A DNA stretch of 64,000 nucleotides from Ptychodera flava (Eukaryota > Hemichordata > Enteropneusta > Ptychoderidae): positions 2,046,501-2,110,500 of the forward strand of contig NC_091930.1 in the NCBI RefSeq assembly GCF_041260155.1, written 5' to 3'. Every line of letters starts with the position of its first letter. Positions within the stretch are counted from its first letter, which is position 1. Made by a program: the position numbers and the translations under genes. Positions 1-12,600 of this stretch are shown in pieces. The notes beneath the pieces were generated by a model, which ran no database searches, was not told where the DNA came from, and worked only from the letters and a program-made list of their open reading frames with translations.

Positions 1-409
1 TTTTTTTCTCAAAATTTTTCTGATTGGGTCTTACAGAATTATTCAGGGACTCATTGACACTCATTGACTCATATTTCCGTATTTCAAATTTGTGGCTACC
101 CATAGAAGATCGATAAATAGCAAATAGATCAGTATACCAAAATACTTGTGATTCCTTGTTATCACAGAGATTTAATACAGCAATAGTGGTGGCAAGCTGT
201 TACTGCAACCTTTAATGACAATATTTTAGAAATATGCATGTATATACAGCATTTTTTAATACAATACTCTAAATGTGTACAAGAGTATAATAAACGGATA
301 TTATAAATGAACTGTTAAGGTTACCAGTTTGAAGGCTAGGCATCACTTAAAACATGTTAATTTTTTGGAATGCACAATGTCAAATAATGAACTTTTTATT
401 TTATTACAG
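1..409 (+). other. Intron, 3' part only
   Basis: AT-rich DNA with no coding signal. It ends in a pyrimidine-rich tract and an AG acceptor at 408-409 that opens exon 1. The donor of this intron lies before the window. I see no repeat that matches the other families here. Confidence 0.7.
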
Positions 410-651
410 GTGCTATGAGGCCCATCAAGTGCCCCCTAGGTTACAGAGAAAAAGATGGCTCTCTGAGAAACACCTTTGAAGACACCTGCAAGATCTGTCC
501 ACCTGGTTACTATGGTGACCATCCAGAACGTCCAAAGCTGCACCATCTGCAGCCGGGCGTGGTCTGTCTGGAAGGGGCCACTACGGATGAACCGATGACG
601 AATGATACACTGTGGGTGTCAACTTTACAAACTCTTATCCATGCCCAAGAG
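410..651 (+). CDS. Exon 1: GCC2/GCC3-type cysteine-rich repeat
   Basis: Acceptor AG at 408-409, donor GTTAGT at 652. The exon enters with two bases of a split codon and ends in phase 0. The peptide has C-P-x-G-Y and C-x-x-C-P-P-G-Y-Y-G spacing followed by a V-C-L-E-G motif, which is typical of ephrin-receptor-like (GCC2/GCC3) repeats. It also has one N-D-T sequon. The next exon needs a phase-1 partner, so this junction does not match as it stands; a missed micro-exon or a one-base error could explain it. Confidence 0.85.
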
Positions 652-3600
652 GTTAGTAAGCCTGTAATTTATCACCACCTGTATTGTGCATAGAATCAGA
701 TGTGACTGAACAATACTTGGTCCACACTGCACAAGTTAACTGAGGTGGAAATGCTGGGCAGTTGCTTCACATAGTTGTTGGAGAGCTCTTGTAGGAACAC
801 CAAAATGGTTTTATTGAGAAAATCGAGCACATAGTTCGTCAACTGCATCCATCATCAACACCGTTACAAATATTCTATTTTACATAGTCAGATTATGTTT
901 GTTTTATATTTGTCACATTTGTATGCATTTGTGTTTCTTTGTCTGTCACTCACTCTTTCCAAACTAGTCTATATCTGCTCTGTCTCTTTCATTATGCCTC
1001 ATTTTTAAGTCTTCCTATCATGTTCATGATCTAATGTACAGTTTGTTTGTGACACTTTCCTCCCTTTTTCTGACCTAAAAATGAGAAAAAATGCCTCCAT
1101 GTGAGCTCTGGTATCTATCTTGATATAAACCTGGCTCTGTGCCACATACTTTCCAACATATTTTCTGATTTGCAAATGATTTCCTTCTATTCTCATCCCC
1201 TACCAGGCTACTACTGCCCAGAAGGTAGCTATGAACCAACTGCTTGCCCAGAGGGTTCATACAACAGCATAGAAAGAAAGGGCATCCTGACAGACTGTCT
1301 GCCCTGCAGCGTTGACCACTTCAATCATCTGATTGGTCAGGAGGCGTGCTTCCACTGTGGAGCTGAAGCTAACCAGCCATTCACTGGACAGGAAACCTGT
1401 GTCTGCATAGGATCTGGCCGAGACTTCCAGGTAACAAAAAAGAAATGTAGATTTGAGCAACACTCTTTCATCAACAGAGTGTATTGCATTGTATTTGATA
1501 AGGGTTGACAGACCTGTTCACAGGGAAATTATGGTGAACATGTTACATTATGTGAACCAACTTCACTGGAATTGTGCACAGACATACTAAAATGTTCACA
1601 CACATAAATATACCTTCACTCAGGCTTGGTTTCTTCAGAATGTGTGTAAAGATAGACAGTCATTCAATACTTCGTCTTCATGTCAGTCCCACATATAGAG
1701 GGTATTGGCTCTCAACAGATTCATTGCTAAGTTTTGTAACTGCAGAACACGTCTGTACATTCTTATCAAATTGACAATTTGATTGAAACGATTTAGAACA
1801 GCTGTTGTCCTTCATGTGCTAGAATGACATCATCTACCCAACCTACCAAAGATATAACCTCTGGGTACCGTAGTCCCCCCCACTGCCACCAATACAATCT
1901 TATTTTGCTGTCCAAGGTAAAAACTTTATCACAAGCACTGTGAACAATTTTTTTGTCCCATTTAAATCTAGGCCAGTGATCGTCAGTGTCCCTGTGCGCA
2001 TGGCTTTGAAGTCATGGTTGGGCGAGAACAGGACTGTGTGAAGCATGTATATGACATCTGCTTTGAAGGCACTACTAGAACACAGGATGGACAGTGTTAC
2101 ACTCAGACAGAGTGGGAGAATTTCTGTACTCACTATGTAAGTATCAATCTATGCTGTTTCATATATCTACCATATTTTGCTGGAAGGACAAGTGCATATT
2201 CGTGATTCACAAAAAAGATTGACTTCAGATCATAACTAAGGTAACTACTACTATTTTTGATTTCACGAACATTTTGCTTGTCACAACAATGACAAGGGTA
2301 TTGGTTGTTTTAGTCCTAGCAGACAAAGTCCGGGTGACCAATTTATTTGGTTCCGTGTTTCTAGGCAGATATCTCAAATTTACCCTGGCAGATTTCTTTT
2401 TAACATGGTACAAGGATAATATGCTGTGGTATATATGCATATTGATTGGTTTTGTGATACAATCCAATATGGCCAACAGACAGCCATCTTGTTTCCCTTT
2501 ACATACCTTGACCGATGTGATTCAAGCTTGGAGTAAGGACAACACACTATGACAGACACATGCATGTCATATTATTTTTCGTACAATCCAATTCAGCAGC
2601 CAAGTGACCATTTTGTTCTGGTTTTTTTTTCCATGTTGACAATCATTACCCAGACATTCCTAGACACATTGCTTTTGCTTTACAAACCTAGAACGGGGTC
2701 AACACACTTTGACTTACATACACACAAGAAATGATTTTATTATATGGTCAAAATTGAACACCAAACATTTTCATTATATTTCAATGCTTCTATCCAAAGA
2801 CAAAGCGTACCCATTATTATGCCTATTGGCTACTGGATTTTGAAAATGCATTTACAATCAGATTTGTGCACTTTGACTGTAGGATACTGACAGAATTTAC
2901 ATTTTGCCGGGCATACTAATGTTCAACTTATACATTGTCTTCTTTATTCAGGGCTGTTTGACACAAGAAGACTACCTTGGCTACGACATGTTGCTTGGAA
3001 TGTGCAAATGCAAAGTGGACGATCTGGAAGAGATCTGTGACTTGGAGTGCCGGCTGGCCCAGCGCTACAGCGTCGAGTTCATCTGCTCCGATCCACCTGT
3101 CGTCCGGCTGAACTGGTACTCTGACAACTACCAAGTTGACATACCAGTCAGTTCTCTGACCAGAGTTATCAATGCCAGGAACTCCATTATGAGTGATTCG
3201 TGCTCAGCGTTGGACGGTAGCTCTGAGCCAATACACATGGTTGAAATGAGCTGTAAGTAACTGCAAAGTGTTATGTACTCTTCATGTGTTATACCAACTA
3301 TGACCATTCTATATTCATGCATTGCTACATACCCTACAGAAACTAGTCTCAACATCAAGACTTATGGAAGTTATGCTTGGTGTTGCTGTATCAGGTAGTT
3401 CGTGCCTTGAAAATGAAAGTCCACTAAAGTTTCTGTGCAAACTAACCTCAAGCAAACTTTCAACTATTCTCTTTCAAAATCAAGAATGAAATTTGGGATC
3501 GCCATGCAAATTTTGGTACCAGAGAAGCAAATCACCGAATAATTGATGATATTTCAAATTCAAAATGGCCCCCATCCCTGTGTTATTTCTATTGGGAAAA

Positions 3601-6600
3601 GTTAAATCCCTGATTTTCACAAAACTGCACCAGTGAAAAATGTGTTTACTCCATAAGCTTCAAAATGAGCCCCAAAAATGGAAGGTCAGATGAATATTGT
3701 AAAAGTTTGAGAGTCTGAATATCTGTCCTGACAGAGCATTCTGCCTGAAAGAAGAAGAATTTTAATTTTGTTGTGAGGATTTAGTGAAGAAACACATTAT
3801 GGTTGGCAAATTAGGTGAAATCACACTTAATGAGAAATTTGTTACAGAGGGGACTTGTCTGAATTTCATAGTCTACAATCAAATAAAGAAATGGTTTGTG
3901 GAAGGTTACAGTTGAAAATTGAATACCTTTAAACATGTATTGATGTCCGAGTGTTACTCAAATGAAGTATTTCAGGCAACTATGTGAAGTATAGAAAATG
4001 AGCCATAACATTCATTGACTGATGTGATGTTGTTATTCCACCTTGAAAAGGCTAATGCATTCTCTTCAAAAACAATTTAATGAATAAAAGTGCACCAAAG
4101 GAGAAACTGGAATTCAAGCTTTTAGAAAACCAGATAACTGTATTCCAATATGGCTTCCTTCTCTGAAGGCTGCCCTCTTTCATGAAACATAGCATTCTTT
4201 CTTCTTTATGACATACATGTGCACTCCATATTGAGAGATAAACATGTACATTGTGTTCACAGCCAATGGATTCTTGGGTGTGTATGAACCCGACATGGAC
4301 CAGACACTGTCACTCTTGACGGACAACATGAAGGGAGCCCTCAACATCTCTCGCGTTTCCACCAGCTCGTCATCAAGCAGGAGGCTGCTGTCCGTCTCCG
4401 TGGGTCGGTATCAGAATATGACCCATCGCTCCAGACGTCTGATGGGCAACTCATTTCTGCCAGGATCCAACTACTTGGGTATTGACAATCCTACTGTGTG
4501 TCTGAAGTATGGAGAGTTGATGTTCTTCAGTGTCAGCAACGATTACTACCCAGTGTACGACAGGTAAGAGGCATTATTCTCCAACCCTTTCACCAATATG
4601 GTTTTTTCCTAACCTTTTGTCATGAATGGTAAATTGGACTGTTCACAAGGAATTAGGGTGAACAGGGTAAATTGTGATTGTTGTATGTGTGTTTGGATCA
4701 CTTGTTTTGGTAAACATCGTTTGTGTGTAGTATATCCAGGAACTAGATATTGGAATCAAATAAAGAAAAACTGGCAGACAATATCTTAATTTTAATTTGA
4801 AAGAATCTACCTGTTGTCAAAGAAATTATAACTAGACTCAAATTGTTGGCACAGTATGTTTATATCCTCTTCAAGACAGAACATGTTTAACAAAATGTTG
4901 TGTTTGTGATTTTAATACATCAAATTTTCTACTTTTGATTCTTATTCCAGACCTTGCATTGGTATAAATTACCTACTGCAAACAATTCCATTCCTTGGGT
5001 CACAAGATAGGGGACCAGTCAGACTTGTTGTATTATTATGTATATTTGTCCGGTATTCTAGTCCAGAAAGAGATAATCCAAAGCCATGAGTAGAGCTTTC
5101 AAAGTAAAGTTTACTTTAGAAAGTTGTAAAGCTGTTAGACAAGGTCCATATCAGTTGTCCAGTCGCATCAGAATGTTGCTGAAAATATACCAAAAAAATA
5201 CAGAAATATGCCAGGCTTGAAAAGTTGAGCACTTAACCAGTGGGGGTAATTCTTTGTCATGACAGTTGCATCAAACATTCACGGTGTGACGTTGGAATGT
5301 GTTTTCTTGTCCACATCTAGGGATAACTTGTACAACACCAATGATCAGTTTGACTATGGTGGCTTCCGTGAATTGCAAGAGGCACAGGCCCTGATCGGCA
5401 CTGAGACTACACTATTCTCCTATAAATTCCGAGACCCAGGCGTGTATGCTTTCTATATGAGTACTAACAAAGACAGGAAGATGGTAAGTCTGAATAGCGC
5501 TGCCGGATTGTGTTATGATTCAGCTTACCTACCCTACATTTGCAATGGTATAACCCTTTCACCCTTATCTGCTCATATACCGGTATTGGTACTTTGAAAC
5601 AGACAAAATGGCTATACCAAATACTAGTTTTGTTTGGATGGTCGTAAGTCAATCATATTTTTTACAATCAATTTGTTCAGATCATGCCATGATGAAAGCA
5701 TGTAAGAATTGGTGAAATTTCTCCGATGAAAATAGAAAGTGTGTACAAACTCTCATTGTCTGTGATAATAAACAGTCACTCTCATACATTCTGCCAATTT
5801 AAAAGATGCATGTTTTTGTTCAACAATGTTAAATCACACAGTTTTAAAACGTTCGTCTACATTCAGTGATATAATAAGGCCAAAAGTATCAATACAATCT
5901 TCCGTAAAGTGTCAAAATTTTGTGATAATTAGACTGAGTACGCACCATGCCACCCCAAGCCAACCACAACAAGTTTTTCAGTCTTGAAAACTATTGCTCT
6001 ACAGTACGTGCGTGTGATGGCGGAGAGCGCCCAGTGTTCGGAAGACGGACCTTTCTTCCCGACCACGCCACGCTACATCATCCAGAATGGCATCTCCATA
6101 GAGCAAGATATCTTACTGACACCAGACTGGGTACTGATAGCCAGCATGCTGGCCGGTGCACTCTTTATCATGATACTACTTGTCATTGCCTGGTAAGCAA
6201 AGAATATATTTTTTGTCTTCAATTTCAGTCATATCAGAAAGTTGATAAATTAACCCTCTGAGTGCTGTAATAATTTCCCACCAAAATTTAGTGCAACATT
6301 TTTACCAATTTTTTGAATTTTTCTGTAATTTTTTAATAATTTTGTACCAAATGGATATCACATTTCATTGGGTACAGTTTGTTATCAAAATTTTGACAAA
6401 AATCTGAAAAAATTGAGTGGAGTATATTTTCTAAAGGTGACAAAAATTTACTTTGGCGTTCAAAGGGTTAAATTACCTGGAATTGAAGTTAGTTTTTATT
6501 TGTGAATAACATCTCAGAATGAAAATACACAGATATATATTGTTTCCATTTCTACTTTGCCAAAAATGATAACTCTGTAACATTTGTCACATAAATACAT

Positions 6601-9600
6601 GTACCATGTATCTACTTTTACTATAGCTATTATTCCGTAAATACGGATGGGACAAGGCCATGTACATCCGACCCAAGTATCGCGTGGTTTCCAAGAAACA
6701 GAACCTGGACGACTACTCTTCCAAGGGATCCACCGTCCACCACATCAAGAAGTATCACAGAAACACTGAACACATGGCAGCCATTGAAAGCGGTGGTGGA
6801 CCAGGTGGCGTTGGGGGCGCTGTTGTGCCAACTGCTGGTATAGGTAAGTAGAGTGTTTTTGCAAAGTATGTCACGTTCAACTCAGAAGTTTCAGTTCAAT
6901 TTATTGGCATTTTTGCTGCCACCTGTTTTGATATAATGTGGTACTCTTGTACGATCTTAAATCTTTTGCTTTTTGCTATATTGAACAAGGTTGTCAACTA
7001 AGTACACTTTGTGTAATCATGTGAATATATGTAACCTCTCAAGACAATTTATTCAAATTGTTTAATAGTCAGCCAATAGTACAAATCCTCGGGCCAATCA
7101 TGTCTATTCTTTTTTTATGTGTTTACAGAGCCTGCTGATGAAGTCAAGAATGATGAATTCTGGGATTACGACAGACAGCTTGACCTGGAGGCCTTCAGTA
7201 GCCATGAACTCTATGATCACCTTGCCAGGCAAGCCAGACAGGTCACCGGTGAACTTGGAAGACAAAAGGAAGAGGTACGGGAAAAATGTACCATTGACTT
7301 GGTAGGGTTAGGAAATGCCAGCAACTGCCATGATTCATTCTTGTGCAGAAATGTTATTTTCTCACACTCAGCGTTACACACTCCCAAGTCTTGTCACACA
7401 TTTATGTTGTTCACCGTAACCAATTTTTTTTAAAGTGAAAAAACACAGATGATCTGATTGTGCACAGTGTCATAAATGTATCAGAAATGTATCAGAAATC
7501 AAATGAAATTAAACGATGGAAAGTGACAGACAATGTAAATCTGCTCAGCGGGAAATGATAACAACTGTCATGCAATAATAATTTTTTTAGTTTGTTTCTC
7601 ATCCAAGATTAAATAAAGGATTGAAAGCAATATTACAAAAAATCAGTTTACTGTTTAAAAGAACACTAAGTGTTCTGACATCCATGCATACATCAGACTA
7701 GTCTATTCACTGTTGTCTGTAAATATCAGAAAGATGTAGGCATGATCAGAGTATTCAAAGAAATGCTTAATGTAATTAAGATAACCTGATCACCCCTAAT
7801 TCCCAGTAAACAGGTCCAGAATCACCACTGAAAACAATGAATTTGGGCTCAACCATGGTGAGGAAAGAGTTGAGTTGATGAATGTGACTAGCTTGACAGT
7901 GGCAACTTTTGGATCTGGTATCCTGATACTCTCAACCAACTGAAACAAATATATCTTTATTACACCAGGCAAAAGCTCTGTACCAGAAGATCAACAACCA
8001 GACAGAGTCCCTGAAGGGACTGTGGATCGCCAAGATGAATTTGAAGGGCAGATCCAGCCTGGCAACGCCGGAAGACCTGGCAGCCTACGAGAGGAAGAGG
8101 GAAGCCCTGGATATAGAGCTGGAGAGACGCAAGGAGCTTGGCACCAGGTTTGAGGCAGTGTTGAAAAGACAGAGACAACTTATGTTGGATGACGAGAGAT
8201 ACAGAGAAGACCATCAGGTGGGTGGGAAACAAAAAACTTGCAAAGACGGCGAGTGTCTCATTTCATTGGATGGAAGGGACATTATTTTCAGATCGATGTT
8301 TTGCAGTACGTGAGAGGATGCATGTAAGCAGATGAGCTTGTCAGCTTGTGGAGATGATAATTTGCATATTAGCGTGCAAGTCTCAATGAATTTTCTGGCG
8401 CTTGTAGATCTGAAGTGTGTTCATAAAGGAACAGGACTTTATCAGGTTTTCCTGAAAGTAAAGTGATTACCTTGATCAAACTTCCAAAAGAAAAAACAGA
8501 CAACCAACATTGTGTGAATAGTTATTGCCTGTGAGTACTAATGCTGTAACCAGGGGTGGAAGAAGGGGGCTTTAATAGATACGATGTTGTAAGGTACAGT
8601 GATGATCATACATGTCATGTGCAGATGCCCTTTGGATAAGCGGATGTGCAAATGTGTCCACTGTTCATGAGAAATTCTTGACAAACTCACTGTAATATAT
8701 CACAGGTGGCATACATGTCTTCCTTGCGAGAAGCCAGGAGACTTCTTGACGAGTACACCCAGAAGCTGCTCAAGGGTGAACTGAAACAGGAGGACGAATT
8801 CGACGACAGCGTGCAGCGACACATCGTGCGACGAGTCGGCGCTCACATCCAGAGGATGTCGGCGGAGGTCACGACGGAGGCGCAGAGGCTTGGAGCCTGG
8901 GGTGTGCTGGGACATGCCACTGGGGCTTTGTTGACCAAGTCTGGATCTAGTGATGAACCTGTCACTGTTGACAGACTGTTTGGTGAGTTTTACCCTTTCA
9001 TCTCAGTGGTTTGGCCCAAACCTATTGTTATCAATGGTGAGTGAGGACCTGTTAACCGGTAATTAGGTGTGAACAGGTCTATATGCCTCATCATTTGGGA
9101 GAGACTTCCTGAAATGGAAGTTACAAAATTGTTGGTAATTCTTTCAATTTGATTTTCCCAGCATAACATGTGGACACTTTTTTCTCCTCTTTCCTATCAG
9201 GTCCTGACGGAAGCATAATCAACTCTGATTTGATCAAACAGAATAACATCACTGGTCTGATTGAACCCACTGAGGATGCTCGCATGTTACTCCCAGATGG
9301 CTCATCCAAACCGGTGCCATCCAATTACTTCGTGCACCCACAGACTGGCCATGTCCTGCCTATAGAGGGCAATGTTGCATATGACCCCACGACCTCCAGA
9401 CTGGTCTTCACGGCTGACTCTGCCACAGGTTAGTTAGACTCAAATTATTAGCACTCATATAAAAGACATCAGTAGTTTCACCAATTGAAGAATTTTGTAA
9501 TTTCTTTTTTCTTTACAAATGTATTTGTTCACCTATTAATCTTTAAAAATAAGAAATTCTAGATTCAACTTTGATTGGCATTTGCCACAAAAGTCCATAC

Positions 9601-12600
9601 AACATCCATGTGCTGTTCAAGAATACTTCTTCTCTGAAAAAGGTGACAGTAAATATTTCACCTCATCTCCAAAAAAGGCTGTGCTTTTTATTCAGTAAGT
9701 GTCTGTCTTCTAAAAGTTTGCAATTTTATCACGGTTTACATTGAGAGCATGGTGTACAGTGAACTGCAGCAATAACCACACCTGTTTGAAATGGAATAGC
9801 CTATTAATCGTTGCTGGTAAGGCAAACTTGGTTGAATCCAAACATTTGTTAGGAGGTTACTGACCATTATTATCTTCAACCAACAGGAGAAGCAATCAAG
9901 TCAGACGAACCACTCATTCCGTACATTCCGTATCCGGTGGATCCAGAAACAGAACAACCTGTAGACATTGGCCTCACACCGATGGAGCGCCGCAGCGATC
10001 TCAAACTCGGCGCCCCGATACCGGACCCCCAGAGCGGTCTCCACGTGCCCATCACAGCTGTCACCATCCATCCACAGACAGGAATGACATTCCCTGTGGC
10101 AGGCACCCACACAGACCCTGTGACAGGTCTGCCCCTGCCTATTGAGATCGGCTCAATTATGATAGACCCTAACACTGAGCAACCTGTGCCAATACTGGCA
10201 GTTGCATTTGACTCAGAAACAGGTAAGACAGTTATCAAATCTCTGTGGTTTCACCTAGCTTTGGCAATTTTCAAAACCTACCCTTGTCACCATCATGCCA
10301 TGGTATAGTCCACTTTCTTTCAATGTATACTTGTGGCTTTTACACTATTTAACAGGGATGAAAGGACGAGTAAGTTCTTATTATTTATTATACACAAATC
10401 ATTACCAATGCAGTCAAAGAAATTTTGACTTCTGGTCAAGAGTGACACTAATTTTCTTTGAATTGAGAATATCATGATTTGAATGTCAGCATGGTTGCTG
10501 GCTAGTGTAGCTGGAAATCATTCGTTTTGTCATCTTTCTACAAATCTTTAAATTGCTCACAGGTGACATTGTACCTGTGGGAGGGATGACGGAGAGCAGC
10601 CACGGCCACGGAGCTCCCATTCCTATCATCCCCGGCGACACCTTCATCGAACCGCTCAGCGGCAAGCAAGTGCGCACACACTGTGGTCGCATCGAGGACG
10701 ACGACGCGGTGCCCTCTCACGGCGGATACCAAGCCCTGCTAGATGCCAGCGTGCTGGCTGTTGAAGTCAGAGTTGCTGATGCTATGAGGGACTACCTTGA
10801 AGCAACCATGGGTATGTGACAAAAATTAATTACTTTGGTAACTTTTCTTACAATTAATTCTCCTGGTTTTTTTGTACTTCAAATCTCATAACATTTATAC
10901 TTTACGATGAAGAACAAGAACAAAGACACCCGATGAAAATACTAGCCCACGCTTCCAATCAACAATAATAAACTTTTATTAACTCCTGGTTGGTCATATG
11001 TATATGACAATGATACGTTATCTGGCAGGTATGTGTGTCTGTATGTCTGGCTGTCCATCCACTGCATATATTCCAAAACCATTGTGTTTATCGCATTGGT
11101 TGGAATATACAGTATGTAAAACTGATATCTCGTTTAAATGATAACTAGAAAATGATATCTTGAACCTCAAGGTATTGTTGAAAGTCCTTGAATTTTACAT
11201 GACCTTTAGCATATGAACTCTTTATGGAACGTAGTATAATATTTGAACTGTTTATCCGTCCTGCAGGACCTGAGGGCAGTAAAACAAGACATGAACAGAG
11301 CCAGCTAGAGACGGCAATGAAAGAACTGATCAAAGCCAGGAACAAATGCAAAGCATCACTGATCAGAGACAGTCATGATCTGACCAGACGGGAAGACAGA
11401 TCAGCCATCTTGGCCGCCTCCGGTGGATGTGCCGGTAAGTTGGTACATTAATGTAACCAGTATAGCGCCATCAGTGTTCATGAATGGATCGGTAATATTC
11501 AAAGTCTTTCAACCGTAGTACTCACAATAGCGCCATCAGTGTCCATGAATGGATCAGTTATGCTCAAAGTCTTTCATAATAGCGCCACCAGTATTCATGG
11601 AACCTTGTCCAGAACCCCTCTGAAGTTTCGGTGTATGCGACCTCAAAAGTGAAATCGGTTTTCTGTGAATGACTTTGTGTACAATACAACACACTTACAC
11701 AATGTCTTTGTGGAGAAATTGAGGATATAAGATGGGAACAAAAACACAGCCACTGTTTTGAGTATTGACTTATCATTAAATTATGTATTCTTCGAACTTA
11801 AAAAATGCAATTAAGATTTATATCAAGTAGCACTGAACTAGACTAAATACTATTCACATTTCTTCGTATTTTAGGAATGTATGAATTCTCTGCCACTGGT
11901 CAGCTGTTGCCAATTCTGGTCGGTACCACCATGGCAGATCCCGGCGGCTCTGGCCAGCAGGTGCCGATCCTTGGAGCCGAGAGAGACACGGAGACTGGAG
12001 AGATCAAACCACTCGGGCGGAACAATGGAAGATCCAGAAGGAGATGGTAAGTCTCAGAACATTGACTGACAGAATTCAAGATTAAAGCATATTCATTTTC
12101 AACACTTTGAGGATTTAATTGAACTTGTACTATGAAATGGTTGTTTCCCAACCAAGATGATACACAAACCTTTTAGACTTATAGAGCGTGTTTTCTTTGT
12201 GTTTGTCAATACTGAACACAAGCCAGTGATTTCACAAGGCGACATGCTAGGATTAGGACATTTGTTGCAGTGTGAAGATCCTAATTATGTAGCACACTGG
12301 TGTATGAGAAACACGTGGCGTAGGATGACAAATATGAGGTACAATGCTTGTGAAGAAGTTCTAACAGAAAATACGGATAATTGTATTATCTTCTGATTTA
12401 CAGTGATTTGTTGTTTTAATCCTCAATTTGTTAATATTACCTTAAATAGTGCAAGTAATTAATGTTACTTCAATTATTCCACCCTCCACATTCTCTCCCA
12501 CCACTACCCCACAGGTCTGATCCCCATCATGATTGGCAAGCAGGCCGTAGACCCAGTGACCGGTGATCTCAGTCCAATCAGTGGTGTCCGAACCAACCCT

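Noticed and set aside
6627-6842. Second open frame across exon 8 that joins exon 7 in phase
   Set aside because: It ends in a stop just before the donor, is not helical or basic next to the membrane, and cannot continue into exon 9.
12157-12396. 79-codon + frame in the intron after exon 16
   Set aside because: Exon 16 and exon 17 join directly at a glycine codon once the exon 16 break is allowed for; this frame has no matching acceptor or donor.
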